DNA of 13,570 nucleotides from an uncultured Atopobiaceae bacterium (GCA_905235165.1 CAJOKK010000065.1:1-13570), one strand, 5' to 3'; counted from the first letter of the stretch, positions 1 to 7,261 are shown. A program made the numbers and translations. Notes: generated by a model not told the origin, from the letters alone.

Positions 1-351
1 GGCCCGCCGACCCGCCGAACGCGTCAGCTCTTCGGGGTCGTCACTCTCTGGCGCTTCCTGAGCCAAACGCGTTCGGTAGTAGTTGAGCGCACGCAGGCGC
101 GCGTACTCGAACTTCCAGGCATTCACAGAGGCATAGTTTGGGTTGCTCGTACCGCTTAAGCCCGCAAGCGTCTGGGCACGACTTCTCATGCAGAGAGGAT
201 CGTCCACGCAGTCAGCACGCCAGGCACGGAGCTTCGCCTCGTTTGCCTGCTCAAGAGCTTGTTCCTTCTTGGCGGTTGCCTCGCGAAGCTCCTCGGCCGA
301 CTCCTCTATGTCGCTGCCATCAACGCCGTCTTCGAGAAAGGACCAGTCAGT
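1..351 (-). pseudogene. Detached 3' part of the TadG-like gene (out of frame, partial at window edge)
   Basis: This stretch has no start codon of its own in context, but the minus-strand frame with codons 351-349, 348-346 and so on is open for all 117 codons to the window edge. It reads as a plausible protein: a tryptophan-containing link (TDWSFLEDG), then a charged, Ala/Glu/Lys-rich segment likely to be helical or coiled coil (EESAEELREATAKKEQ), a cysteine pair (CVDDPLC), and an aromatic segment (NYYRTRLAQ). It is one frame off from the upstream TadG-like gene. Deleting one copy of the 10-bp tandem repeat at 352-371 joins the two into a single protein of at least 299 residues. I read it as the carboxy-terminal, extracytoplasmic part of that protein. 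Its true end lies left of the window. An open frame of this length is not rare in GC-rich DNA, so the exact repair by one repeat unit is the stronger evidence. Confidence 0.65.
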
Positions 352-907
352 CTCGGATGTCCTCGGATGTCTGCGGAAAGGGAACGGCAAAGCCCACGTA
401 CTCCGTATCGCCGCAGTTGGCCGAGACGCAGGAGGCAGAGTTGGCCATCACGATCGCAGGGAGGGCTCGCTCGAGCTGGGACAGGCCCTTCGCTGCCGAA
501 GTCGCGAAGCGATTGCGCGCGTTGAGGATGTCGTGGCCCGACTTCATGATCTGGGGAGCCGCCGACTGAACGTAGGGAATCGCCGAGACGACCAAGCCCG
601 TGCCAAGCACCATGATCCCGGCAAGCCCCATGGTGACGACGCAGGCATCGCTGACTTGGCTCACGGTCGAGAAGGCGGCGACACTGTTTGACCCAGCAAG
701 GGCAGCCGCATCGGCTATCTCTTGGACCTCGGCCGATCGGGCCATCGCCCATCCGGAGGCGGCTGCCGAGAAGACGAGCGTCAGGCTCACCAGCAAGGCA
801 ACGGCCATCGCCACCGTGGTATAGCCACCTTCGTCATCCACAAAAGTCGAAAGCGACAACAGACCCCTCCGCCCGTCGTTATCCCCACATGCTCTGCCAC
901 TCGGCAT
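347..907 (-). CDS. TadG-like pilus-locus membrane protein, truncated by a frameshift
   Basis: As the sequence stands this encodes 186 residues. Residues 27-80 match the pattern of the TadE/G-like Flp assembly domain: a glycine pair, one hydrophobic segment (about 30-50), then an amphipathic stretch with ADAAALAG (65-72), the usual hallmark of TadG proteins. A second hydrophobic segment lies at about 88-110, and a cysteine pair is at C160 and C165. It is probably anchored in the cytoplasmic membrane with the rest outside. It lacks the Glu at +5 seen in the three upstream pilin-like proteins, so processing by a prepilin peptidase is not predicted. The start overlaps the tadE-like gene by 29 nt and has GGAGG 5 nt upstream of ATG 907; a downstream TTG after GGAGGGG is an alternative. 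Translation ends at a TGA (349-347) just after a 10-bp tandem duplication, while an adjacent frame continues to the window edge, so the product is probably a truncated form of a protein of 299 or more residues. Confidence 0.75.
   Translation of the reverse strand: MPSGRACGDNDGRRGLLSLSTFVDDEGGYTTVAMAVALLVSLTLVFSAAASGWAMARSAEVQEIADAAALAGSNSVAAFSTVSQVSDACVVTMGLAGIMVLGTGLVVSAIPYVQSAAPQIMKSGHDILNARNRFATSAAKGLSQLERALPAIVMANSASCVSANCGDTEYVGFAVPFPQTSEDIRD
352..371. repeat. Exact 10-bp tandem duplication that shifts the reading frame
   Basis: The plus-strand unit CTCGGATGTC occurs twice back to back (352-361 and 362-371) inside the TadG-like gene. Ten is not a multiple of three, so gain or loss of one copy shifts the frame. 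With two copies the gene stops at 347; with one copy it reads through to the left edge of the window. Confidence 0.95.
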
Positions 908-1388
908 AGCTTCCTCCCAACCACGCAGGTCTCACCCGCTCCGTCACCGACACATCAACGACCACCAGGTTTCCCTCGCTCCTTCCGAGGGCTCGAGCCG
1001 AAATACCCAGCAGGGGCAAGGGTCGAAGTCTCCCTTCCACCGAAACGCTGACCGTCTGGGCACCCTGTGCGTAGTCAAGCGTGATGTCCCAATCGTCTCT
1101 GCCACCCACATGGAAGATCGAGACTTCGGGAACCGCCTGCAGACGACGCAGGACGAACTCCTTCGCCGCCCGTTCGTCAGAGCCCTCAGCCGTCGCAAGC
1201 ACCCGAGCGCACTCCGATGCCGCAGAGCGCATGACCATGCGCGTATAGAGAAGGCAGGCTGGTTGGGTCAAAAGGCCAAGGAGCAACATCACGGTTGGAA
1301 TGAGCACCGCCGCCTCGACGCTTGCCTGCCCGCAGGTCAATCGAGCGGGTTTGCCCAACGGCTCTCGGCAGCTAGTACAAGCTGACAT
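879..1388 (-). CDS. tadE: TadE-like pseudopilin
   Basis: This is a 169-residue TadE-family protein, a minor pseudopilin of the Flp pilus. A short cysteine-containing leader ends with Gly20, followed by Gln-Ala-Ser-Val-Glu: the prepilin cleavage pattern with Glu at +5. A hydrophobic segment (about residues 24-45, VEAAVLIPTVMLLLGLL) follows, then SAASECARVLATA, the small-residue amphipathic continuation typical of TadE. The remainder is a predicted extracytoplasmic domain rich in beta-type sequence. It overlaps the upstream pilin-like gene by 17 nt, which implies translational coupling. The start is uncertain: ATG 1388 has only a weak CAGG upstream, ATG 1406 follows AAGGGG at very short spacing, and ATG 1427 has no ribosome binding site. 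The domain starts equally well from any of them. Confidence 0.8.
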   Translation of the reverse strand: MSACTSCREPLGKPARLTCGQASVEAAVLIPTVMLLLGLLTQPACLLYTRMVMRSAASECARVLATAEGSDERAAKEFVLRRLQAVPEVSIFHVGGRDDWDITLDYAQGAQTVSVSVEGRLRPLPLLGISARALGRSEGNLVVVDVSVTERVRPAWLGGSYAEWQSMWG

Positions 1389-1599
1389 CCTGCACCGACC
1401 CCACATCGCCCCTTGCCGAAAGCTCATGCGAGAGCGACTCGGTGCACAGCCTCAGCAACACACCGTCACGCGCTCCATGCCAAATCGCCCCCAAGCCCAC
1501 GATGCTCGCCATAAAGGCAAAGACAATCAGCGCGTACTCAACCGTCGATTGGCCGCGCTCTCCCCATTCGCCGGCAAGGGTCTTTCTCAAGGCGTCCAT
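1372..1599 (-). CDS. Second small pilin-like protein of the tad operon
   Basis: This is a 75-residue protein with the architecture of an Flp/TadE-type prepilin: a charged 16-residue leader ending Glu-Arg-Gly, then Gln-Ser-Thr-Val-Glu-Tyr, which gives Gly at -1, Glu at +5 and Tyr at +6. A hydrophobic segment follows (ALIVFAFMASIVGLGAIW). The mature form would be about 59 residues, with a longer polar tail than the main Flp pilin encoded upstream. It could be a minor pilin or an alternative pilin subunit; I cannot decide from sequence. Its ATG directly abuts the stop codon of the preceding gene, with AAGAAGG about 7 nt upstream inside that gene, so the two are probably translated together. Its 3' end overlaps the start of tadE. 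Confidence 0.75.
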   Translation of the reverse strand: MDALRKTLAGEWGERGQSTVEYALIVFAFMASIVGLGAIWHGARDGVLLRLCTESLSHELSARGDVGSVQDVSLY

Positions 1600-2121
1600 C
1601 TATAGACCTTCTTCCTCAAGGGCAGACAGCCCCTTCTCCCATGCCTTCGCGTCCATGCGAATCGTGAAGACCTCGCTCGACCCCTCCTCATCGAGGGCAC
1701 GTACCACCTGGATCTCAACCCAATCACCTCCTTGCACCAAGCAGGACCACACCTGGCCGTTGAGGTCGAGGTAGCCCGCCTTCACGAGCAGGCAATCCCG
1801 TGCGGCCTCATGGCTCGTCAGAATCTCGATGGCCGCCTCGGGAACTGGCAGGCTCATACGACTTCGCGTGACCTCCTGCGAGACGAGCTCGCCCACCTCG
1901 GAGCCCAGCAGCCCCTCGACGGCATTGAGCCCTGCCTGAGGCAAGACGGCGCCGGTGTCATCCGTCACAGAAACAGAAGCGCTCACATCACTCGATGTCG
2001 CGACGCCCCTCCCCTCGTCAAGCACCGGCAGCCATCCTCTGCCACAAGCGAGGAGGAGCACGAGCAGCGAGACAATGGCGAGCAGGCGTTTCCCGGGCAC
2101 ACGGCGCCGCCAAGTCCTCAT
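1600..2121 (-). CDS. Putative lipoprotein of unknown function in the tad operon
   Basis: I do not recognise the family of this 173-residue protein. The amino terminus looks like a secretion signal: basic residues 1-12 (RTWRRR...GKR), a hydrophobic core (about 13-25), and Leu-Leu-Ala-Cys with Cys26 as the possible lipidated residue. A plain signal anchor is the alternative. The mature part is predicted to lie outside the membrane. It has a region resembling a short acidic linker (about 40-60) and a compact carboxy-terminal half with a further pair of cysteines (C110, C126). The gene sits between flp and the second pilin-like gene; its start directly abuts the flp stop and its stop directly abuts the next start, so it is a fixed part of the operon. 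A role as pilus accessory or pilotin-like factor is only guilt by association. Confidence 0.7.
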   Translation of the reverse strand: MRTWRRRVPGKRLLAIVSLLVLLLACGRGWLPVLDEGRGVATSSDVSASVSVTDDTGAVLPQAGLNAVEGLLGSEVGELVSQEVTRSRMSLPVPEAAIEILTSHEAARDCLLVKAGYLDLNGQVWSCLVQGGDWVEIQVVRALDEEGSSEVFTIRMDAKAWEKGLSALEEEGL

Positions 2122-2337
2122 CTACAGCGATCCAAATCCGTTGGAGATGGCGTCCCACAGCTCCTGGACCTTGCCCCTGAACGTCACGATCGACAGGATC
2201 GCTATCACCACGAGCACACCCACGAGAATCGCGTACTCCGTGGTTCCCTGTCCCGACTCATCGTGGGCAAGGCGCCGAAGCGTCGCCGCCGGAACGCAGG
2301 CAAGCCACGCCTCCATATGCCGATACCGATCACCCAT
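2122..2337 (-). CDS. flp: Flp-type major pilin
   Basis: This is a 71-residue prepilin of the Flp (type IVc) class. A leader of about 29 residues ends Asp-Glu-Ser-Gly, followed by Gln-Gly-Thr-Thr-Glu-Tyr: Gly at -1, Glu at +5 and Tyr at +6, the pattern cut by TadV-type prepilin peptidases. The mature peptide would be about 42 residues: a hydrophobic helix (AILVGVLVVIAILSIV) and a short amphipathic tail ending NGFGSL. This length and layout match major Flp pilins. ATG 2337 is preferred because AAAGGGG lies about 8 nt upstream; the in-frame GTG at 2346 sits right on that ribosome binding site. The gene follows tadC after a gap of 47 nt, the largest gap inside the operon, and a small hairpin lies in that gap. 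Confidence 0.88.
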   Translation of the reverse strand: MGDRYRHMEAWLACVPAATLRRLAHDESGQGTTEYAILVGVLVVIAILSIVTFRGKVQELWDAISNGFGSL

Positions 2338-2357
2338 GCAAACCACCCCTTTCGTCC

Positions 2358-2377
2358 AAACCCTCCTCAGCAGAGGG
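2358..2377 (-). promoter_or_regulatory. Small hairpin between tadC and flp
   Basis: On the minus strand CCCTC and GAGGG form a 5-bp stem (2377-2373 with 2365-2361) around a 7-nt loop, followed by TTTGG. It could be a weak attenuator or an RNA-processing or stabilising element that separates the structural pilin message from the machinery genes. The stem is short and the U-tract is only three residues. Confidence 0.25.
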
Positions 2378-2384
2378 CACCTAC

Positions 2385-3041
2385 CTAGCCAAAGGAAAGT
2401 GATGATCCCAGGAGCGGACCCAAGATCGAGAGGAGCATCGCCGGAACGATGAGGGTTCCCAGGGGAATCAGCATCTTGACGGGAACGCGCTCAATCTCTG
2501 CCTCCAGCTCCGAACGCTGCTCGTCACGAATCGCATCAGCCTGCTGTTCGAGCGCCTCGGCAAGCGGGGAGCCAAAGGTGAGCGCCTGCGTCACCGCACC
2601 AGCAAAACGCGAGAGCGCAGCAACGTCGAGCCTTTTGGCGAGTTCCTCGAGCGCCTCCCCACGCCCGCGTATTCCCAAGCGCCAGCTCAGCATGGCCTCA
2701 GAAAAGGCACCGGCCAGATTGGTGCGGTAACGCTGGCAATAGAGCTCAAGCGAGGCATCAAAGGAAAGCCCCGAGGCAAGCCCGAGCGTCACGACGTCAA
2801 GCAGGGCGGGCAGCTCACGCAAGGCGCAAGATCGCTGCGCCGCCTGCCTCGAGGCCTCCTGGGCCGCCCTCACCATCGGCAGTTGTCGCAGCAACCCAAA
2901 CAGAGACGTCCACGCGGCTCCAGCTCCATGGGCCTCTCCCCCTTCACCTGCTGGCAAGCCGCTGCCACGCAGCAAAGTGAACACGGCCACGAAGACAATC
3001 ATCGCCTCGCACAGCAAGGGCAAAAAGATACCGGTGCCCAT
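2385..3041 (-). CDS. tadC: TadC, Flp pilus inner-membrane platform protein
   Basis: This is a 218-residue membrane protein. It has one transmembrane segment near the amino terminus (about 6-24), a cytoplasmic region that fits the type II secretion F domain (T2SSF, about 77-205; LPALLDVVTLGLASGLS is the typical opening), and a closing hydrophobic pair (about 190-213, MLIPLGTLIVPAMLLSILG). TadC pairs with TadB as the membrane platform on which TadA acts. The start is ATG 3041, which shares a base with the tadB stop (TGATG) and has AAGGGGG about 7 nt upstream; this is a classic coupled start. Longer in-frame starts inside tadB have no such support. It is somewhat short compared with proteobacterial TadC, as is common for Gram-positive versions. 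Confidence 0.88.
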   Translation of the reverse strand: MGTGIFLPLLCEAMIVFVAVFTLLRGSGLPAGEGGEAHGAGAAWTSLFGLLRQLPMVRAAQEASRQAAQRSCALRELPALLDVVTLGLASGLSFDASLELYCQRYRTNLAGAFSEAMLSWRLGIRGRGEALEELAKRLDVAALSRFAGAVTQALTFGSPLAEALEQQADAIRDEQRSELEAEIERVPVKMLIPLGTLIVPAMLLSILGPLLGSSLSFG

Positions 3042-3979
3042 CACAGGACCCCCTTCATGAGATGACGAATGATCACGAGCGCGCAGACATCCATGACAGC
3101 CGCGACCAAAAGGCACAGGGCGCCCGGGCCAGTCATCACGCCCCGTTGGAAGTCAGGAGAGATGAGCGAGAGCCCACCCACCATAACGACGGGCAGAAGC
3201 GCGACGATGCGAACCGAGAGGCGAACTTGGGCAGTCTTGACCGAGAGCAGCCGCTCGAATTCGCCCTGACGCTCGACGAGGGCGGCCGAGCGCTGAAAGA
3301 GGCCGCGAAGGGGGCTTCCGGTTCTCTGGGAGATGAGCAGCGCCGTGGCAATGAGTTCCACACCCGGAGCATCGAGGTCATTCACGAGCTCCGAAAGCGC
3401 CTCTTGTGCAGACGAACCGCAACGCAGCTTGAGCGCAGCCGTTCGAAAGGCCTCGCCCGCCGGACCTCCCTCATGGGCACCCACATACTCGACCGCCTGG
3501 GCAAGGGTCTCACCCGAGCCCATGGCCATCGCGAGGGTCCGAAAGACATCAGGCATCTGTCCTGACAGTTCCTTGCTACGCCGTCGCTCGTCAGAGCTGT
3601 CGAGCAGATAGAGACCGATGGCCCATGCTGCGAGTGGTGCCATGACGCCCAAGGGCGAATGCGCCCACAGCACGCCCAGCGCCAGAGAGCTCAAGGCTGC
3701 CGCCATGAGCGCACCGCAGCACTCTTCGCGCGCAAGGATGTGCCCATGGCTGCGCGACCAGCTCGACATGCGATCACACGCGTGTGCCACCTGCTTGCAT
3801 TCAAGCAGGTCATAGACGATGGAAAGGCTGGCAAGCCAGTGCAGGCAGCGCTGGGCGAAGTGAAGCGACCGGATGACGAGCGCACGCGTTGTCGGACCAT
3901 TCCTGCTCAACCCAGCGATGCCCACAAAGCCCGAAATCCATGCCAGGGCAACGCAGCTTATGAGACGCGTCGCCTCCAT
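3041..3979 (-). CDS. tadB: TadB, Flp pilus inner-membrane platform protein
   Basis: This 312-residue polytopic membrane protein has a hydrophobic segment at about 5-23, a hydrophobic pair at about 88-126, the T2SSF domain at about 143-270 (MPDVFRTLAMAMGSGETLAQA is the recognisable first helix pair), and two closing membrane segments (about 255-275 and 284-305). Together with TadC it forms the platform of the Flp assembly machine. The start is well supported: a strong GGAGGTGA lies 4 nt before ATG 3979, inside the end of tadA, giving a 22-nt overlap. The region 24-85, with several cysteines and histidines, is less typical and I do not assign a function to it. Confidence 0.88.
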   Translation of the reverse strand: MEATRLISCVALAWISGFVGIAGLSRNGPTTRALVIRSLHFAQRCLHWLASLSIVYDLLECKQVAHACDRMSSWSRSHGHILAREECCGALMAAALSSLALGVLWAHSPLGVMAPLAAWAIGLYLLDSSDERRRSKELSGQMPDVFRTLAMAMGSGETLAQAVEYVGAHEGGPAGEAFRTAALKLRCGSSAQEALSELVNDLDAPGVELIATALLISQRTGSPLRGLFQRSAALVERQGEFERLLSVKTAQVRLSVRIVALLPVVMVGGLSLISPDFQRGVMTGPGALCLLVAAVMDVCALVIIRHLMKGVL

Positions 3980-5289
3980 CGCTTCACCTCCTCGCCTTCA
4001 AGCAGCCCCAGTTCGATACCACGGCCCACAAAGTCAGGCTCTTGCACGAGCGTCCATCGGCAGCTCCCCATGTCGAAGGAGACGCACTCCGACAGCTCGA
4101 CGCCTCCTCCTGAGGCACGTCCCACCTGCGAGAGCGACGTGATCCTCCTCGTGCCATCGGCAAGGCGAGCCGACATCACCACGAGGTCAAGCGCGCTGGC
4201 TATCTGCTCCTCAATGATGTCGGTGGGCAGGTCCATGCCGAAGCGCGCCATCAGCACCAGGCGCATAATCGCCTCGTCGGGCGTACCCGCATGCAGCGTC
4301 GTCAGCGAGCCGTCATGGCCGGTATTCATCGCCTGCAGCATGTCGATTGCCTCGGCGCCTCGCACCTCGCCGACGACGATTCGGTCAGGGCGCATGCGCA
4401 AGGCGTTCTTCACCAAGTCGCGAATCGTGATCTCGCCCGTCCCCTCGATTGACGCCTCCCGAGCCTCAAGGCGCACGACGTCAGGATGTCCCTCAAAGCG
4501 CAGCTCGGCAGAATCTTCGATGGTGACGATGCGCTCGGTATGGGGAATCTCGCTCGAGAGCGCATTGAGCAGGGTCGTCTTTCCCGAGCCCGTACCTCCA
4601 GCCACCGCGATGTCCTTACGCATTCGCACCGCCCAAGAGAGCAGGGTCGCATACCATTTCGGCAAGGCGCCGAGGCCTATGAGCCCATCAAGGGTCGATA
4701 TGCGATTCGAGAACTTCCTAATGGTTACGGACGGGCCATCGATCGCGATGGGCTGCGCCACCGCATTCACGCGGTCACCGTTGGCCAGACGCGCGTTGAC
4801 GATGGGGCTTGCCCGGTCAAGGCGACGCCCAAGAGGTGCCAAGATGCGGTCAAGCACCATGAGGATCTGCTCGGGCGTCTCGAAGGCTGCAGGCGCTTGA
4901 TGGATGACGCCCGCACGCTCAAAGAGAAGAGCCGAGCAGCCATTCACCATGATCTCGGTCACCGTGTCGTCATCAAGCAGCGACTGGATGGGCCCCAAGC
5001 CACACACCTCGTCGAGCACTCGAGAGATGAGCTGCTCGCGAGAAGCCGCATCGAGCCCCGCATAGGCCGGGGCATTGGTAATGGCCTGACAGGCAATCTG
5101 CAGCTCACGGCGGGCAGCGGACGTGTCGTCCGACGAGACGAGCGCAGCGACGGTAGAGATGCCCAATCGCTCAACCATCTCGAGGCGAAGCGTCCCGCTC
5201 AAGGCATGGACCTCGGGCGAGACGAGCTCATCGACTTCAGAGCCCGTGCGCTCCTCCCGCTCCCTCACACGCTCCAGGACCGACATCAT
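3958..5289 (-). CDS. tadA: TadA/CpaF, pilus assembly ATPase
   Basis: This is a 443-residue secretion ATPase of the VirB11/CpaF family, the motor of Flp pilus assembly. Visible motifs in order: an amino-terminal domain with GLGPIQSLLDDDTVTEIMVNG (about 97-117, the family's signature entry), Walker A GGTGSGKTT (231-239), the Asp box TIEDSAEL (256-263), Walker B RIVVGEVRG (303-311), and the His box with GHDGSLTTLHA (324-334). All catalytic elements look intact. It is a soluble hexameric enzyme at the cytoplasmic face, working on the TadB/TadC platform. The start overlaps the tadZ stop by 4 nt (ATGA), with GGGAGG about 4 nt upstream. ATG-ATG doublet: either codon could start. Confidence 0.95.
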   Translation of the reverse strand: MMSVLERVREREERTGSEVDELVSPEVHALSGTLRLEMVERLGISTVAALVSSDDTSAARRELQIACQAITNAPAYAGLDAASREQLISRVLDEVCGLGPIQSLLDDDTVTEIMVNGCSALLFERAGVIHQAPAAFETPEQILMVLDRILAPLGRRLDRASPIVNARLANGDRVNAVAQPIAIDGPSVTIRKFSNRISTLDGLIGLGALPKWYATLLSWAVRMRKDIAVAGGTGSGKTTLLNALSSEIPHTERIVTIEDSAELRFEGHPDVVRLEAREASIEGTGEITIRDLVKNALRMRPDRIVVGEVRGAEAIDMLQAMNTGHDGSLTTLHAGTPDEAIMRLVLMARFGMDLPTDIIEEQIASALDLVVMSARLADGTRRITSLSQVGRASGGGVELSECVSFDMGSCRWTLVQEPDFVGRGIELGLLEGEEVKRWRRRVS

Positions 5290-6515
5290 GCCACCTCCCG
5301 ACGGCGAGCGCGACGACCCCGACCCCGACGAGAACGACGCTCCCCTATCGCATGGCGGGCCCGCTCGTCATCAGGCAGGCAACCCATTTCGCTCAGCTGA
5401 GACGCGAGCATCGCTGCAACGCCTCGGACGCTCTCGCCTCCCAACTCTACAAGCTCGCTCGCGTTTCCCGCAGCAAGCAGATCTCGCAGCTCATCGCCAC
5501 CGTCCGGAACTCGATAGGCCCGCGCGCTCTCGAGCCCCATCTCGGCCAAGGGCGGGAAGGGCGTATTGACCAGGCGAGGTGCGCATCCGTTCTCCACGCG
5601 CACGATACGCGTCCGCGCCACCCCCAGTCGCACGGCAAGGGCGCTCGTCCGGGCGAGGTAAGAGATGGCAGAGGGAGACTCGTCATGCACCAGCACGAGG
5701 CGATCGGCCATCTGCATCGCCTGCGCAACCGCATCGGTACAGGTGCTCGACGTGTCAACCACCACAAGGTCGGCATTGTCACGCAGCACCGTGAGCAAGC
5801 CCCCTGCGTAGGGCATGGCACGTTCGGCAAGCTCGGGCCGCTCGCAGGGGCCCCAGAGCGTCACGCCCTCTGCCGCAGAGACGCCGCTGCTCGCGATCTC
5901 GTCTTTGTCGAGCGCTCCCTTGATGACACAGGTCGTGAGGTCTCGCCAGGTGCCAACGCCAAAGAAGGAGGGGAGGTTGCCACAGGCAAAATCGAGGTCG
6001 CACAGGGCAACACGCATGCCCCACTGCCCCGCAAGCGCTGCCACCATCGCACTCAGGGCGCTCTTCCCCACCCCTCCACGTCCCGAGGCAAAGACGATAA
6101 CGGGGGCCTTCCTTGTGGTTTCTTCGGTAAGGTTGGTGATCTCCCTAGCTTCCTGGGGGCGCTCATCCGCCAGCAACTCGTCAAAGATCAGGTCGTCAAC
6201 GTCAATGACTCGACTGATGTTTGCCTCGGCAGCACGAGCACGCAGTGACTCCGTAACGAAGCGCGACACCAGCACCACCTCACGGGCACGATGGTCTGAC
6301 GCAATCGCCGCAGCGAGGTTGACATCCGACACCCCCTCGTGGCTCAGGCCTACGATGGCCCCGACCTTTCCCGGATCCCCATCGCGAAAGCGACGCCTGA
6401 TATCGGCGGCGTCTTTGGCAAACACCAGATGCCCCATCGGGTTCACCTCCCGAAGTGCCCGTTCCAGGTCATCCCTCGAATCGTCTGCCGTAAAACCGAT
6501 CCACTCGTGCGTCAT
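5286..6515 (-). CDS. tadZ: TadZ/CpaE-like ATPase of the MinD/ParA superfamily
   Basis: This 409-residue protein has the two-part layout of TadZ/CpaE: an amino-terminal receiver-like domain (about 1-115) and a MinD/ParA-type ATPase domain (about 137-380). The P-loop reads GRGGVGKS (145-152), so the catalytic Lys151 is kept, but the first, 'signature' lysine of the deviant Walker A is Arg146. The following DLDFACGN (173-180) matches the CpaE/TadZ group. The family places the pilus machine at its cellular site. The carboxy terminus (about 388-409) is strongly basic (RRSRRGRGRRARRRE), which could contact acidic lipids or nucleic acid; this is inference. ATG 6515 overlaps the cpaB stop by 4 nt with AAGGGGG about 7 nt upstream. 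Confidence 0.88.
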   Translation of the reverse strand: MTHEWIGFTADDSRDDLERALREVNPMGHLVFAKDAADIRRRFRDGDPGKVGAIVGLSHEGVSDVNLAAAIASDHRAREVVLVSRFVTESLRARAAEANISRVIDVDDLIFDELLADERPQEAREITNLTEETTRKAPVIVFASGRGGVGKSALSAMVAALAGQWGMRVALCDLDFACGNLPSFFGVGTWRDLTTCVIKGALDKDEIASSGVSAAEGVTLWGPCERPELAERAMPYAGGLLTVLRDNADLVVVDTSSTCTDAVAQAMQMADRLVLVHDESPSAISYLARTSALAVRLGVARTRIVRVENGCAPRLVNTPFPPLAEMGLESARAYRVPDGGDELRDLLAAGNASELVELGGESVRGVAAMLASQLSEMGCLPDDERARHAIGERRSRRGRGRRARRREVA

Positions 6516-7261
6516 GACGTGGCCCCCTTCTCCTGCGTCTTATCCGGCTTCACCTCAACCGGCGCCGCAGGGTCCTTCGATGCCTTCGCAGTCTCCTCGT
6601 CCGTCTCCTTCTCATCACCCTTGCCATCCTTCGCATCCTGCGGAGACGGCATGACAAGTCGAAGGTCACTCGAGGCGCTTGCAGACAAGATCAGTGGAAC
6701 GTCAGCCGGAGGAACGGCGAGCGTCAACTGCGCGGCTGAGCCGTAGGCGCTCTGGGACGGGGTGGCGAGCACCGTACACGAGGCGCTAATCAGGTTGCTG
6801 CCCTCCCCCGTCACCTCATAGGCAGAAAGCGTTACGCCCTGGGCCACATCGCGCGGCACGCCAAGGCGATCGGTCACGGGAACGGTCACGGCAACGCGAC
6901 CTGCCGGCACCTCTGCCATCGTGGACGCATCGCGAAAGGTCACGTCCGTCAGGGGAACGCCTTTGGGGGCGGCGTTTCCCACCTCTTTGCCCAAGACCTC
7001 ATCAAGGCTGGTGATGGCACCCTCCGGCGCGAGGTCTACGAGCCATTCGCGCGTCGTGACGTTGCCCTGCGTTGCCACATCACCTTTCTCGAGGCGCTCG
7101 GTTGAGACGACGAGCGTCACGACCTCCCCGCCATAGCGGGCCAAGACCTCGGAGCGAGCCTGGTCGGCTTCGCTGCGCACCCGATCGGCATACTGAAAGC
7201 AGATGAGGGCCGCCAAGACGGCGCATGCCGTCGAGAAGATGATTCGAAATCGCAAAGACAT
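6512..7261 (-). CDS. cpaB: CpaB/RcpC-like Flp pilus assembly protein with SAF domain
   Basis: This is a 249-residue protein and the first gene of the tad operon. A single amino-terminal membrane anchor (about 7-24) is followed by a SAF domain (about 46-108: VTLVVSTERLEKGDVAT, then APKGVPLTDVTF), typical of CpaB/RcpC. A beta-rich domain runs to about 205 (AVTVPVTDRLGV is the usual CpaB motif). The last 45 residues are a Lys/Glu/Asp/Pro-rich, probably disordered tail. In diderms this protein works with the secretin; in a monoderm it presumably acts between membrane and cell wall. AGGAG 7 nt upstream supports ATG 7261. About 300 bp of non-coding DNA precedes it, which is where the operon promoter should be. 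Confidence 0.85.
   Translation of the reverse strand: MSLRFRIIFSTACAVLAALICFQYADRVRSEADQARSEVLARYGGEVVTLVVSTERLEKGDVATQGNVTTREWLVDLAPEGAITSLDEVLGKEVGNAAPKGVPLTDVTFRDASTMAEVPAGRVAVTVPVTDRLGVPRDVAQGVTLSAYEVTGEGSNLISASCTVLATPSQSAYGSAAQLTLAVPPADVPLILSASASSDLRLVMPSPQDAKDGKGDEKETDEETAKASKDPAAPVEVKPDKTQEKGATS

Noticed and set aside
143..691. Plus-strand open frames over the TadG-like gene at the left edge
   Set aside because: They are Arg/Ser-rich without any motif; the minus-strand frame shows a membrane segment and the ADAAALAG signature, and its continuation explains the region.
3659..4900. A 413-codon plus-strand open frame across tadB and tadA
   Set aside because: It is Ser/Arg/Pro-rich and antisense to two genes with intact domains and catalytic motifs.
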